Made by a program: the position numbers and the translations under genes. A stretch of 64,000 nucleotides of DNA, taken from assembly GCF_003063625.1 (NCBI RefSeq), contig NZ_CP026604.1, forward strand, positions 1,488,001 through 1,552,000. Reading direction: 5' to 3'. The notes below the pieces were generated by a model, which was not told the origin of the DNA, ran no database searches, and saw only the letters and a list, made by a program, of their open reading frames with translations. Positions 8,413 through 16,782 of this stretch are shown here, piece by piece. The first letter of the stretch is position 1. The number at the start of each line of letters is the position of its first letter. This stretch comes from Saccharobesus litoralis (GTDB lineage: Bacteria; Pseudomonadota; Gammaproteobacteria; Enterobacterales; Alteromonadaceae).

Positions 8413-11400
8413 TTAAAACTCTTCCTTCAGCAAGCCAAGCATTTCTTCTACCGATAGTTTACTGACTTGATCATTACCGGCGAGCAATTGGTCGGCAAGA
8501 TCGCGCTTATGTTGATGCAAGGCGACTATGCGTTCTTCAATGGTATTTTTGCTGATTAAACGATAGATGGTGACAGGTCGTTGCTGTCCCATACGATGTG
8601 CGCGATCAGAAGCTTGTTCTTCTACTGCTGGGTTCCACCAAGGATCCATATGAATAACGTAATCTGCCGCGGTTAAGTTTAATCCCGAACCACCGGCTTT
8701 TAGGCTGATTAAGAACACATCACCTTCACCATTTTGAAAGGCGTTAACCCGTTTGGCTCGCTCTTTTTGTGGGGTAGAGCCATCAAGGTATTGATAGCTG
8801 ATCCCTGTTTGATCTAAATGCTGTTTAATTAACTGCAAGTGGCCAACAAATTGGCTAAAAATGAGCGCCTTATGTTTGTTTTGTTTTAGCTCCTGCACTA
8901 ACTCATCTAGTGCGGCTAATTTAGCGCTGGGCAGATCACTTTCGGCCATCACGAGTTTAGGGTGGCAACAAGCTTGGCGTAGTTTGACTAATTCAGCGAG
9001 CATTTTAATACGTTGTTCGCCGGCATTGGCGGTGTCGCTGGCAGCCATAAGATTGTCGATAGCGTTTAAACGCAAAGCCTCGTAAAAGGCTTTTTCTTTG
9101 TCGCTTAGTTCAATCGCAATATTAATCTCGGTACGAGGCGGTAATTCCGTGAGTACCTGATTTTTCATGCGGCGTAAAATAAACGGCTGGATCAAGGTTT
9201 TTAAGCCTTGGCTGGCTTTGCGAGCGGCAATTTTGTCTTCTTTGACATTTTCGATAGGAAACGCAAAGCGTGCGCCAAATTGTTTTAAATTGCCTAATAA
9301 CCCGGGGTTAACAAAACGGAATAAGCTCCATAGCTCGGTTAGGTTATTTTCAATCGGCGTGCCTGTGGTGATCATTCTAAAATCCGCTTTTAAAGCGCAG
9401 GCTGCTTGCGTTCGCTTAGCTAGCGGATTTTTTAATGCTTGCGCTTCGTCGGCGATAATAGTCTGCCATTTGATTTGCTTGAGTTTGTCGCTTTCACGTA
9501 GCAGTAAACCATAGCTAATAATGACTAAATCAAACGGGGCAAGGTTATCGAGCAATTGTTCACGCTGTTCACCTGTTGTTGCTTCGGCAAACATTTTTAC
9601 ATTTAAGGTTGGGGCAAATTTATGAGCTTCTTGTTGCCAATTGAAACAAACCGAAGTGGGCGCGATCACCAAAGTTGCCCCTTGGCTGGCGCGGGATAAA
9701 ATAACGGCTAACGCTTGTAACGTTTTACCTAAACCCATGTCGTCAGCTAAACAGGCGCCAGCGCCCCAATGGGCGAGGCGCGATGCCCAATCAAAACCTT
9801 CTAGCTGATAATCGCGCAATTCCGCTTGTAAGGTACTTGGCACTTGCGGATTAATTTCATTCGCTTGGTGCATCTTTTGCGTTTGTTTTTCCCAGCTATG
9901 CAGGGGTTTTAATCGCATGCCTTGGGTGGCTTCTAAAATTTGGCCGCTGGCTAACTGATGGAAGCGACCTTCATCCGTGGCGTGATTGAGTTGCTCTAAC
10001 TTGGCGCGTAAGTCGTCAGACAAGGCAATAATTTGTGATTCGTCGAGTTGAATAAAGCGGCCATTACTGCTGGCTACTAGTTTTAATAATTGACGAAAAT
10101 CAATGACTTGCTCTTCACTTATTTGTAACTCACCACTGAGATCAAACCATTCGGTAGACTTACCTACTTTTAACTGTAAATGCTGGCTTTCAAGTGGTTT
10201 ACTTAGGCTAAATTTTTTGCCTTTGGGCCATCTTAGCTTTAATGCGATGGGGTTGTTTTCTTGGGTGGCTATCTGTTCTAGTTGTTGCAATGCTTCTAAC
10301 GCCTGCGGTAAATCCTCAAGTGCTAAGCTGTTGTCGTACATGGTTAAAAATGCGGGACAATACTGATCAAGTTGATCTAATAATTGCTCTTCGGCTTGCA
10401 GATCGCGCTGCGTGGCAATGCGCTGGCCGTTTAACTCTGTCGTCATATTAGCGTTGCCAATACCAGGCTTAAAGGCAGGCCCCTGTTCGCCAAACGGCAT
10501 AACTAAGCAGGTAAATTCTAGCCCCGATTGATACGGCTGAATGTTGATGACTAAGTCGCTATCACAAGTAACCGACTCTAAACCTGTATCTAGCTCGCTA
10601 ATATCTGATTGAATGTTAAGAAAAGGCGCAATAGCCGAAATACTGGCAAGAACTTTTTCTTTGGCACTGGACGGAACCAACAAGCCGCAGTCGCCAATAA
10701 TATTGGCCACGCGCATATGCTCAGTACTAAATACAGTTAAATGCCAACGCTCTGGCGAGTCTTCACGCAAAGTAAAGTTCTCGTCGTTATTTAGCTCGGT
10801 ATAGGTTTCGGGGAGATCGGCAATACTTAAGCAATATTGATCACCTTGCTGGCTAACGAGCAATTCAGGCTCTTTTTGTTGTAGTTCGATTGGTGCACTG
10901 AGATCGTCGGCTAAATATAAGTTTTCGTGGCCAATTGCGGCTTGTAATGCACTAAGGCCGCTTAAAGAATATTCAGTAGAGCTGTGATAGCCCCAACCTT
11001 GATAAGCCTCAATAGCACGACATAGCTTAAGGTCTTGCTCGGTTAAATAATCAAATTGCGAGGCATCTTGGTATAAACGTTTTAACGCGACGTTACGGCC
11101 TTTGCCCCAGCCTTTGCGCGTTGCCTTTTGTTCACGCGGTTTGATCCGATAGCCTTCAAAATCTTCATGTAATTCCCAAATCATGCGCATGGGTTTTGCG
11201 GCAACTGGCTCTGTTGGCGTTGCTGTGGCGGATTTACCTGGGTTTAAGGCCAATAATTTATCTAAAGCAATATCCCAGTCAGCTTGTGGTGAAATTTGTT
11301 CTGGCAAGTTAAGCACATTAGACGGTAGCGCATACACTTGTTGGTTATCTAACGTATTGATGAGTTGTTTAGCAAAGGTGGCGTATAGCTCAAACCCGAG

Positions 11401-12648
11401 TTGGTTAAACTGCGCTAAACTATTATCCAATTCCGCGCGTTCACTGGTTGACAATTCTTGGTTGACCCAATAGGCAAGTAAGGAGTTAGTGAGTAAAACC
11501 ACGGATTCAGCCAATTTATACTGGGTAAGTCTATTATTGTAAGCCCCTTGACGGTCACTATATTTATTACCGTTAGATAAACAAATAATACCTCTCATTA
11601 AACTATGGTTAACGGCTGCCCAGCCTCGACTCATATTGCGGTAGTCATCTTCTTCATAATCAATTTGCTTGAGGACTTTTTCGTATAAACTGCCGTCTTG
11701 TTGGTTAGCTTGAATGACTAAACACAGCTTATAAAATAAACCCAAGGGGCCGGATAAGTACTGCTTTTTGCGCCGCGAAATTTTGTTTTTCGCTTTAAAG
11801 GCGAGTTCAAAGGTTTGCAACGCGTTGGCGAATTGGCCTTGTAAAAACTGCATGCTAGCCCGCAGTTGCAAACCCCAACAAGAGGGATCGTCATCAGTTA
11901 ATAATTGCTGGCAAGCGTAAATATCGCCGCGTAATAATAGGGTTTCTGCCAATAAATGCTGCAATGCTTGGTTGCTTGGGTTGTGGTTAATAACCTGTCG
12001 CATTAGTTGGCAAATGTAATCGCATTCAACTCCAGCATCTTTTTTAGCAATTAGCCAAGTCGCAAAACTTTGATACTGAATGGAGTTGGGTAGCTTTAAA
12101 AATGTATCTAAATTGAAGGGAATAAAAAACAAGTGCACCAAAAGTTGGTTTTTGTCGACATTAATTATTTGAGGGTTTTTGTTGAACTCAAGCACTGATT
12201 CGAGCTGTTCAAGCGAACCTAAAAAGTACATGTCGCGAAATATACGCTGTTCATTAATTTGCTTGTTTTGCCACTCCAAGGTTGAAGCAACTGGCACAAC
12301 TTTCTCACCGTAATGCAATATGCTTTTATAACTATCTTCTTCAATACTTATTTGAGTTAAACGATTGGCCAGCAGTAAATTAATACGCAATCCCATCTTG
12401 TCATTGGTTATGAACCCCAGTTGCACTAAGTGCTGTTTTTGCTCCTTGGATAGCGGCTTGATACTGGGCTGGGTATTAAAAATGCCTGCGCGCTGCAACT
12501 CCTTAAGTAATTCATTAAATTTGCCTGCCCCAACGGGTTTATAGATCACCGCTAATATTTTAATGATTGCTTGAATATCTTCACTCAAGGTTAAGTATTG
12601 TTGGAATAAATCTTCTATTTGCTGATGGAGTGATTGGTTAATTAACAT
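8413..12648 (-). CDS. SNF2-family DEAD/DEAH-box helicase
   Basis: About 1411 residues from the ATG at 12646-12648. The frame stays open to 12771, but those extra 41 residues look non-protein-like and no start has a clear ribosome site. The C-terminal half is a Swi2/Snf2 ATPase: Walker A ADDMGLGKT, motif II DEAQ in IIADEAQALKNP, motif III TGTPIENNLTELWSLF, then helicase-C motifs SLKAGGSGLNLTAADYV and DRAHRMGQQRPVTIYRL. The N-terminal ~800 residues have TPR-like helical repeats and a region resembling the SNF2-associated bacterial domain. Proteins of this class translocate on DNA and remodel protein-DNA or RNA-polymerase complexes. It is a large single gene; the precise client is unknown. Confidence 0.9.
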   Translation of the reverse strand: MLINQSLHQQIEDLFQQYLTLSEDIQAIIKILAVIYKPVGAGKFNELLKELQRAGIFNTQPSIKPLSKEQKQHLVQLGFITNDKMGLRINLLLANRLTQISIEEDSYKSILHYGEKVVPVASTLEWQNKQINEQRIFRDMYFLGSLEQLESVLEFNKNPQIINVDKNQLLVHLFFIPFNLDTFLKLPNSIQYQSFATWLIAKKDAGVECDYICQLMRQVINHNPSNQALQHLLAETLLLRGDIYACQQLLTDDDPSCWGLQLRASMQFLQGQFANALQTFELAFKAKNKISRRKKQYLSGPLGLFYKLCLVIQANQQDGSLYEKVLKQIDYEEDDYRNMSRGWAAVNHSLMRGIICLSNGNKYSDRQGAYNNRLTQYKLAESVVLLTNSLLAYWVNQELSTSERAELDNSLAQFNQLGFELYATFAKQLINTLDNQQVYALPSNVLNLPEQISPQADWDIALDKLLALNPGKSATATPTEPVAAKPMRMIWELHEDFEGYRIKPREQKATRKGWGKGRNVALKRLYQDASQFDYLTEQDLKLCRAIEAYQGWGYHSSTEYSLSGLSALQAAIGHENLYLADDLSAPIELQQKEPELLVSQQGDQYCLSIADLPETYTELNNDENFTLREDSPERWHLTVFSTEHMRVANIIGDCGLLVPSSAKEKVLASISAIAPFLNIQSDISELDTGLESVTCDSDLVINIQPYQSGLEFTCLVMPFGEQGPAFKPGIGNANMTTELNGQRIATQRDLQAEEQLLDQLDQYCPAFLTMYDNSLALEDLPQALEALQQLEQIATQENNPIALKLRWPKGKKFSLSKPLESQHLQLKVGKSTEWFDLSGELQISEEQVIDFRQLLKLVASSNGRFIQLDESQIIALSDDLRAKLEQLNHATDEGRFHQLASGQILEATQGMRLKPLHSWEKQTQKMHQANEINPQVPSTLQAELRDYQLEGFDWASRLAHWGAGACLADDMGLGKTLQALAVILSRASQGATLVIAPTSVCFNWQQEAHKFAPTLNVKMFAEATTGEQREQLLDNLAPFDLVIISYGLLLRESDKLKQIKWQTIIADEAQALKNPLAKRTQAACALKADFRMITTGTPIENNLTELWSLFRFVNPGLLGNLKQFGARFAFPIENVKEDKIAARKASQGLKTLIQPFILRRMKNQVLTELPPRTEINIAIELSDKEKAFYEALRLNAIDNLMAASDTANAGEQRIKMLAELVKLRQACCHPKLVMAESDLPSAKLAALDELVQELKQNKHKALIFSQFVGHLQLIKQHLDQTGISYQYLDGSTPQKERAKRVNAFQNGEGDVFLISLKAGGSGLNLTAADYVIHMDPWWNPAVEEQASDRAHRMGQQRPVTIYRLISKNTIEERIVALHQHKRDLADQLLAGNDQVSKLSVEEMLGLLKEEF

Positions 12649-12984
12649 GAGGAGCTTTTTGTTACTGTGGTCAACGCGCATAATTAGATGGAAACGCAAA
12701 CTAGCATTGTCTATGGCAATGAACAAGTTACATTTATAAAAGTACCCAACATGCATAAAGAGGGTTGGCATTTTTGGCGTACGGATTGAGCTTTAAATAA
12801 CCTTTAGTTATTTAAAGACAGCACTAGGTTTCAGTAAATGTTTTGTTATTTTGCTCAATCGTATGTGCACAAACATTAAGGTTAAAAAGGCTTAAAATCT
12901 CAAGGTAAGCAGCAACAAATGATTGAGTCGGCACCATAACCTCACTACAATCGCTGCCAAATAAATATTGTAGGAATTAGCAAA

Positions 12985-13485
12985 ATGGAAAACTGGTCAG
13001 CAATTACTATCCTTTCTAGTGAAGTGGGTGAGTTACTAAAGCAAGATAATAAAACCGTGGCAACAGCAGAGTCTTGTACGGGCGGCGGTATTGCGATGGC
13101 ACTAACAGAAATACCAGGTAGCTCAGCGTATTTTACTCAGTCTTGGGTAACGTATAGCAATGCAGCGAAAGTTAATTTGTTGAATATTCCTGAAACTATC
13201 TTGGAACAGCACGGTGCGGTTAGTGAATCTACCGTCAATGCCATGGCAATATCAGCATTAAGTCAAGCGGAAACAGATTATGCTATCGCCGTTAGCGGAG
13301 TTGCTGGCCCAGACGGTGGTACAGAAGCAAAGCCAGTGGGATTTGTTATGTTCGCATTTGCCCAAAAAGACAGTGACACCTTAGTTATAGAGAAAAACTT
13401 TGCAGGTGATCGCCAATCTGTACGTGGTCAAGCAATAGAATTTGCCCTGCAACAATTAAAAGAAATCGTATCCAGTAAAAAATAA
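12985..13485 (+). CDS. pncC: Nicotinamide-nucleotide amidohydrolase (CinA C-terminal family)
   Basis: 166 residues, the stand-alone CinA C-terminal domain length. Motifs are TVATAESCTGGGIAMALTEIPGSS (near residue 25, with the catalytic Ser), TYSNAAK and GVAGPDGGT near residue 110. The enzyme deamidates NMN to nicotinic acid mononucleotide in the pyridine-nucleotide salvage cycle, in the cytosol. TAGGAA precedes the ATG. It lies just upstream of recA, the common gammaproteobacterial order; recA has its own promoter, so the two are neighbours rather than strictly one operon. Confidence 0.95.
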   Translation: MENWSAITILSSEVGELLKQDNKTVATAESCTGGGIAMALTEIPGSSAYFTQSWVTYSNAAKVNLLNIPETILEQHGAVSESTVNAMAISALSQAETDYAIAVSGVAGPDGGTEAKPVGFVMFAFAQKDSDTLVIEKNFAGDRQSVRGQAIEFALQQLKEIVSSKK

Positions 13486-13486
13486 C

Positions 13487-13532
13487 TTGATACTGGATAA
13501 TTAAACAGTATACTTACTGTTAATTAATACAG
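13487..13532 (+). promoter_or_regulatory. recA promoter with LexA (SOS) box
   Basis: A -35 TTGATA (13487-13492) and -10 TATACT (13509-13514) are spaced by 16 bp. The LexA box CTGTTAATTAATACAG (13517-13532) fits CTG-N10-CAG and covers the expected transcription start, so LexA would block initiation until DNA damage. The 5' untranslated leader is about 80 nt. Confidence 0.88.
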
Positions 13533-13614
13533 TATATAACAAAGCATATACTGATTAAAAACAGACAGAGAAATTAAGCGTTAGCTTTTTAATAGGTTCA
13601 CAGCGGAGCGAATA

Positions 13615-14643
13615 ATGAGCGATAACAAAAAACAAGCGTTAACGGCTGCCTTAAGCCAAATTGAACGTCAATTCGGTAAAGGTTCTATCATGCGCCTTGG
13701 TGATAACACCACTATGGATATCGAAAGTGTTTCAACGGGTTCACTGGGTTTAGATATTGCATTAGGTATAGGTGGTTTACCTTGTGGCCGTATTATCGAA
13801 ATCTTCGGCCCTGAATCGTCAGGTAAAACAACCTTAACGCTAGAAACAATCGCTCAAGCACAAAAAATGGGTAAAACCTGTGCTTTCGTTGATGCTGAAC
13901 ATGCACTAGACCCTATTTACGCTCAAAAACTTGGGGTTAATGTTGACGAATTATTAGTTTCGCAACCCGATACCGGTGAGCAAGCACTAGAAATTGCTGA
14001 CATGTTAGTTCGCTCTGGTGCGGTTGATGTGATTATCGTTGACTCCGTTGCCGCATTAACGCCTAAAGCTGAAATTGAAGGCGAAATGGGTGACTCTCAC
14101 GTTGGTTTGCAAGCTCGCTTAATGTCACAAGCTTTACGTAAGCTAACGGCCAATATTAAAAAATCAAATACCCTGTGTATCTTCATTAACCAAATCCGTA
14201 TGAAGATAGGTGTTATGTTTGGTAACCCTGAAACCACTACGGGCGGTAACGCACTTAAATTCTATGCATCAGTACGTTTAGATATCCGTCGTATTGGGGC
14301 AGTAAAAGATGGCGACGAAGTCACAGGTAACGAAACCCGAGTTAAAGTGGTTAAAAACAAAGTCGCTCCGCCATTTAAACAAGCCGAATTCCAAATTATG
14401 TATGGCGCTGGTGTTTGTAAAGAAGCTGAGTTATTAGATTTAGGTGTGAAAAACGGCTTTGTCGAAAAAGCAGGTGCTTGGTATAGCTACAATGGTGATC
14501 GCATCGGTCAAGGTAAAGCAAACTGTACTAAGTTTTTACAAGAGAATGTTGAAATTGCCAACGACATTGAAACTAAGCTACGTAACTTATTGTTAGTTAA
14601 AGCGGCACCAACAGAAGAAGACGAAGTCGAAACTGAAGCTTAA
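13615..14643 (+). CDS. recA: Recombinase RecA
   Basis: 342 residues. Walker [10 protein letters not shown] is near residue 66, the [20 protein letters not shown] stretch near 143 leads into loop L1, and loop L2 [20 protein letters not shown] is near 193. The C-terminus is acidic (EEDEVETEA). It forms filaments on ssDNA for strand exchange and stimulates LexA self-cleavage. A LexA box sits in its promoter and a strong terminator follows, so it is monocistronic. No recX follows it, unlike in many relatives. It is slightly shorter than E. coli RecA (353) at the C-terminal tail. Confidence 0.99.
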   Translation: MSDNKKQALTAALSQIERQFGKGSIMRLGDNTTMDIESVSTGSLGLDIALGIGGLPCGRIIEIFGPESSGKTTLTLETIAQAQKMGKTCAFVDAEHALDPIYAQKLGVNVDELLVSQPDTGEQALEIADMLVRSGAVDVIIVDSVAALTPKAEIEGEMGDSHVGLQARLMSQALRKLTANIKKSNTLCIFINQIRMKIGVMFGNPETTTGGNALKFYASVRLDIRRIGAVKDGDEVTGNETRVKVVKNKVAPPFKQAEFQIMYGAGVCKEAELLDLGVKNGFVEKAGAWYSYNGDRIGQGKANCTKFLQENVEIANDIETKLRNLLLVKAAPTEEDEVETEA

Positions 14644-14680
14644 GTGAGAGCAAGGTTACTGCTACAGTCAGCTATAATTT

Positions 14681-14709
14681 AAAAAGCCCCGCTTAAAGCG
14701 GGGCTTTTT
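14681..14709 (+). terminator. Rho-independent terminator of recA
   Basis: AAAAAGCCCCGCTT (14681-14694) and its complement AAGCGGGGCTTTTT (to 14709) form a GC-rich hairpin ending in a T run, 38 nt after the recA stop. Confidence 0.93.
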
Positions 14710-14754
14710 GGTTAACGGCCGAACGTTTATTTCATAGCAAAGTATCAAGCTCTC

Positions 14755-14796
14755 GTGGGCGAGCATTTATGCTTGCGGAGCCTGCAAACCTTTCTG
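14755..14796. repeat. Dispersed repeat, GTGGGCGAGCATTTATGCTT type
   Basis: A 42-bp copy nearly identical to 58940-58981 and 59809-59850. It contains the hairpin AGCA-TTTA-TGCT. Confidence 0.8.
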
Positions 14797-14887
14797 ACCG
14801 AAAGAGCAAGATTACCAAAAGAGTTATTACGAAGACTATTAGGAGGACAGGAATCAGAAAATCCTTATACCAGAACGCTCGGCACTT

Positions 14888-14919
14888 CCTACATCCCTGT
14901 AGGTGCAGATTTATCTGCA
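14888..14919. repeat. Two-hairpin intergenic element
   Basis: CCTACA-TCCC-TGTAGG (14888-14903) is followed with no gap by TGCAGA-TTTA-TCTGCA (14904-14919). Both stems are perfect. Confidence 0.8.
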
Positions 14920-15276
14920 TAACACCTAAGTATCCGCTAACAGAGATTAAACCACCGCCAGCCGAGGTTTGAATTTAGTGCGGGCTGTTGTTGATGTTTA
15001 CGTCATTGTAAAGGTATGCCTGATTAAGATATTAGAGTTAATTTGTACAAGATTAAGGCCTAAGTTAATGACTTTTAAATATTTATTAATTTACATAATA
15101 GGACATTTGACTCTCGATAATTCTAAGACTCGTTTTCTACAATAAAAATTAGTGGTTGACTTTAATTTTAAATTTACTAAGTTGTTGAAATTTAGTTTTT
15201 ATAGATGGATTTGTGGTTCGGAATGAACCATAGAAACTACGAATCCTGACCAATAAGTTGTTAGCTTTCAATTTGG

Positions 15277-15570
15277 ATGTCACATATGGAAATCATTCTC
15301 GGTGTTATATTCGTTTTTTTCTTATTTTACATAGCCTTATTAGGACGTGAGAATAAACAGCTAACTAAAGAGCAAAGTGAATGGGAAGCTATTCCTACAT
15401 TAGAGGAATATTTACGTAAATATCCATCGTGTAAAACGAATTTCGGTATCAGATGTAATTATTGTAACTCTAATAGATTTAGAGCTTGGGGACGAAGCTC
15501 TAAGCATGATCCTCAAAGAGTTATGATATGTTTTCATTGTAACAACGCTGCTTATAAACTTGAAAGCTAA
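15277..15570 (+). CDS. Small membrane-anchored zinc-ribbon protein, hypothetical
   Basis: 97 residues from the first ATG; the Met at residue 4 is also possible. A single hydrophobic helix spans residues ~5-23. A polar linker follows, then two CxxC pairs (Cys60/Cys63 and Cys85/Cys88) as expected of a small zinc ribbon facing the cytosol. I do not recognise the family. Base composition is AT-rich compared with recA and recC. The stop codon lies inside an attC-like sequence and a GTTAGCT core-like site lies 17 nt upstream of the start. That arrangement is typical of a mobile integron gene cassette. Confidence 0.6.
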   Translation: MSHMEIILGVIFVFFLFYIALLGRENKQLTKEQSEWEAIPTLEEYLRKYPSCKTNFGIRCNYCNSNRFRAWGRSSKHDPQRVMICFHCNNAAYKLES

Positions 15571-15655
15571 CAAACGCATCAATGCAAGGATTTTAAAAAT
15601 TGGCTTCATTAGCAACACTGACTATTATAGCCAAGTCTTTTTATGCCCGTTATGC
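15565..15655 (+). repeat. Candidate attC (integron cassette recombination) site
   Basis: It starts AGCTAACAAACGCATCAATG, overlapping the stop codon of the small zinc-ribbon gene, and ends GTTATGC, about 91 bp. Inner arms TTGGCT and AGCCAA (with AAAAA and TTTTT beyond) can pair imperfectly around a central spacer. This resembles Vibrio/Alteromonadales attC sites. Outer arm pairing is poor, so the call is tentative. No integrase gene is in the window. Confidence 0.42.
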
Positions 15656-15715
15656 GGAGCGTCAAGTACCAAGAGCAATGTGGGAACTGGTTAACATTCA
15701 AGGAATGTAGAGTTT

Positions 15716-16456
15716 ATGAAAATTTCAGAATCTAGTGTTCATTTCATTTACAACGCAGCAAAGAACGTATATGACTCAAAGAGAACTTTGGTGTCAGCAG
15801 CTAAAGAAGCGTCTGACAAGGGGTTAATGTCTGATGGCTCTGCGAGGATCTACATAAATATTTTTAGAAGCTTAATGAAAGGTGTTGGGCACACCAGAGC
15901 AATGAATGAGTATTCTACGATATATTTTCTTGAGTCAATTTATAAAGATTATGGTTTATACCAATTTGAGCTTGCATTGCAGGCTACAGCGCATCATGTC
16001 AATTACTATAACTCTCTAGGAAAAGGGCGTAGAACTTCGATTGAAAAAGTTATTGCAGATATGAAAACCAAGCATAATGTTCAATCAAACGCTTATTCAG
16101 TGTACCCTGACGAAGTTGAGTTCATAGAAGGTAAAGTAATACAAACTTACATAAACAAATATGAGCGAAGCGCGAGCGCGAGGCAAAAAGCAATAGTTGT
16201 ACATGGTGTTAACTGTATTGTATGTGATTTTAATTTTGAAGAAATGTATGGTTCTTTAGGTACTGGCTTTATTCATATCCATCACCTAATTGACTTATCG
16301 GAAATTGGTTCTGAGTACAGTTTGAACGTAGAAACCGATCTCGTACCAGTATGTCCAAACTGTCATGCAATGTTACACAAAACTAAACCGGCAATGAAAC
16401 CTGAAAAGTTGAAAGAGCACTTAACAAAGAGAAATAACAGGACAGCCATCATATAA
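15716..16456 (+). CDS. HNH endonuclease
   Basis: 246 residues. The C-terminal ~85 residues are an HNH domain: CIVCDFNFEEMYG near residue 166, IHIHHLIDLSEIG near 187, TDLVPVCPNCHAMLH near 206. They contain the paired zinc Cys motifs and the catalytic His. The N-terminal ~130 residues (helical, MKISESSVHFIYNAAKNVYD at the start) are of a kind often joined to such nucleases, but I cannot name the domain. Putative role: DNA cleavage in restriction or mobile-element biology. AT-rich codon use and the position beside an attC-like site suggest acquisition. No methyltransferase is adjacent, so it would have to be a methylation-dependent or otherwise self-tolerant nuclease. Confidence 0.85.
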   Translation: MKISESSVHFIYNAAKNVYDSKRTLVSAAKEASDKGLMSDGSARIYINIFRSLMKGVGHTRAMNEYSTIYFLESIYKDYGLYQFELALQATAHHVNYYNSLGKGRRTSIEKVIADMKTKHNVQSNAYSVYPDEVEFIEGKVIQTYINKYERSASARQKAIVVHGVNCIVCDFNFEEMYGSLGTGFIHIHHLIDLSEIGSEYSLNVETDLVPVCPNCHAMLHKTKPAMKPEKLKEHLTKRNNRTAII

Positions 16457-16782
16457 TTATTTCTATTTTGGGGCATAGGACTGCAACATGGTCGTGTCGC
16501 GATTCGTTGTACTCATGGCGACCTACGGCTTATTTTAACTAAGTTTGTGTTTAATACTTACGGAAAAAATAGACATCCACGATTTAATAAACTCCCTTAA
16601 CTGATAAACTCTAAAAATGAATTAGCACCTAGCTTTCGTTTTTCGTTAAGTCTCTTTTCAGTCAATTAGATCCACGCTGAAAAATTCAGTTCTTGATTTA
16701 GCTATGTTATTTTAGCGACTTATTATTGGCGGCCATTTTGTTTGTTAAATGGTAAATAATTTGCCAAAAAAGGACGCTATTC
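16457..16782. other. Intergenic region upstream of recC, no gene seen
   Basis: 326 bases. A fragment CATGGCGACCTACGG near 16514 resembles part of the 51-bp repeat unit seen at 40.5 and 48.4 kb. The remainder is AT-rich and presumably holds the recC promoter, which I could not fix. Confidence 0.5.

Larger units (their letters stand above)
14644..15276. other. Long intergenic stretch with repeats, no gene
   Basis: 633 bases. It holds the recA terminator, one repeat copy (14755-14796), one two-hairpin element (14888-14919) and an AAACC/GGTTT inverted motif near 14949-14971 that recurs near 26252 and 59951. The rest (about 15000-15260) is strongly AT-rich, with an imperfect hairpin TGGTTC-GGAAT-GAACCA near 15215, ending in GTTAGCT at 15260. 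A frame at 14769-14972 lies wholly in repeat DNA and is not counted as a gene. Confidence 0.7.

Noticed and set aside
14769-14972. 67-codon open frame after recA
   Set aside because: Lies entirely in repeat DNA shared with 58.9 and 59.8 kb and starts inside the hairpin.
14710-15276. recX gene after recA
   Set aside because: Looked for and not found; only repeats and AT-rich sequence follow the recA terminator.
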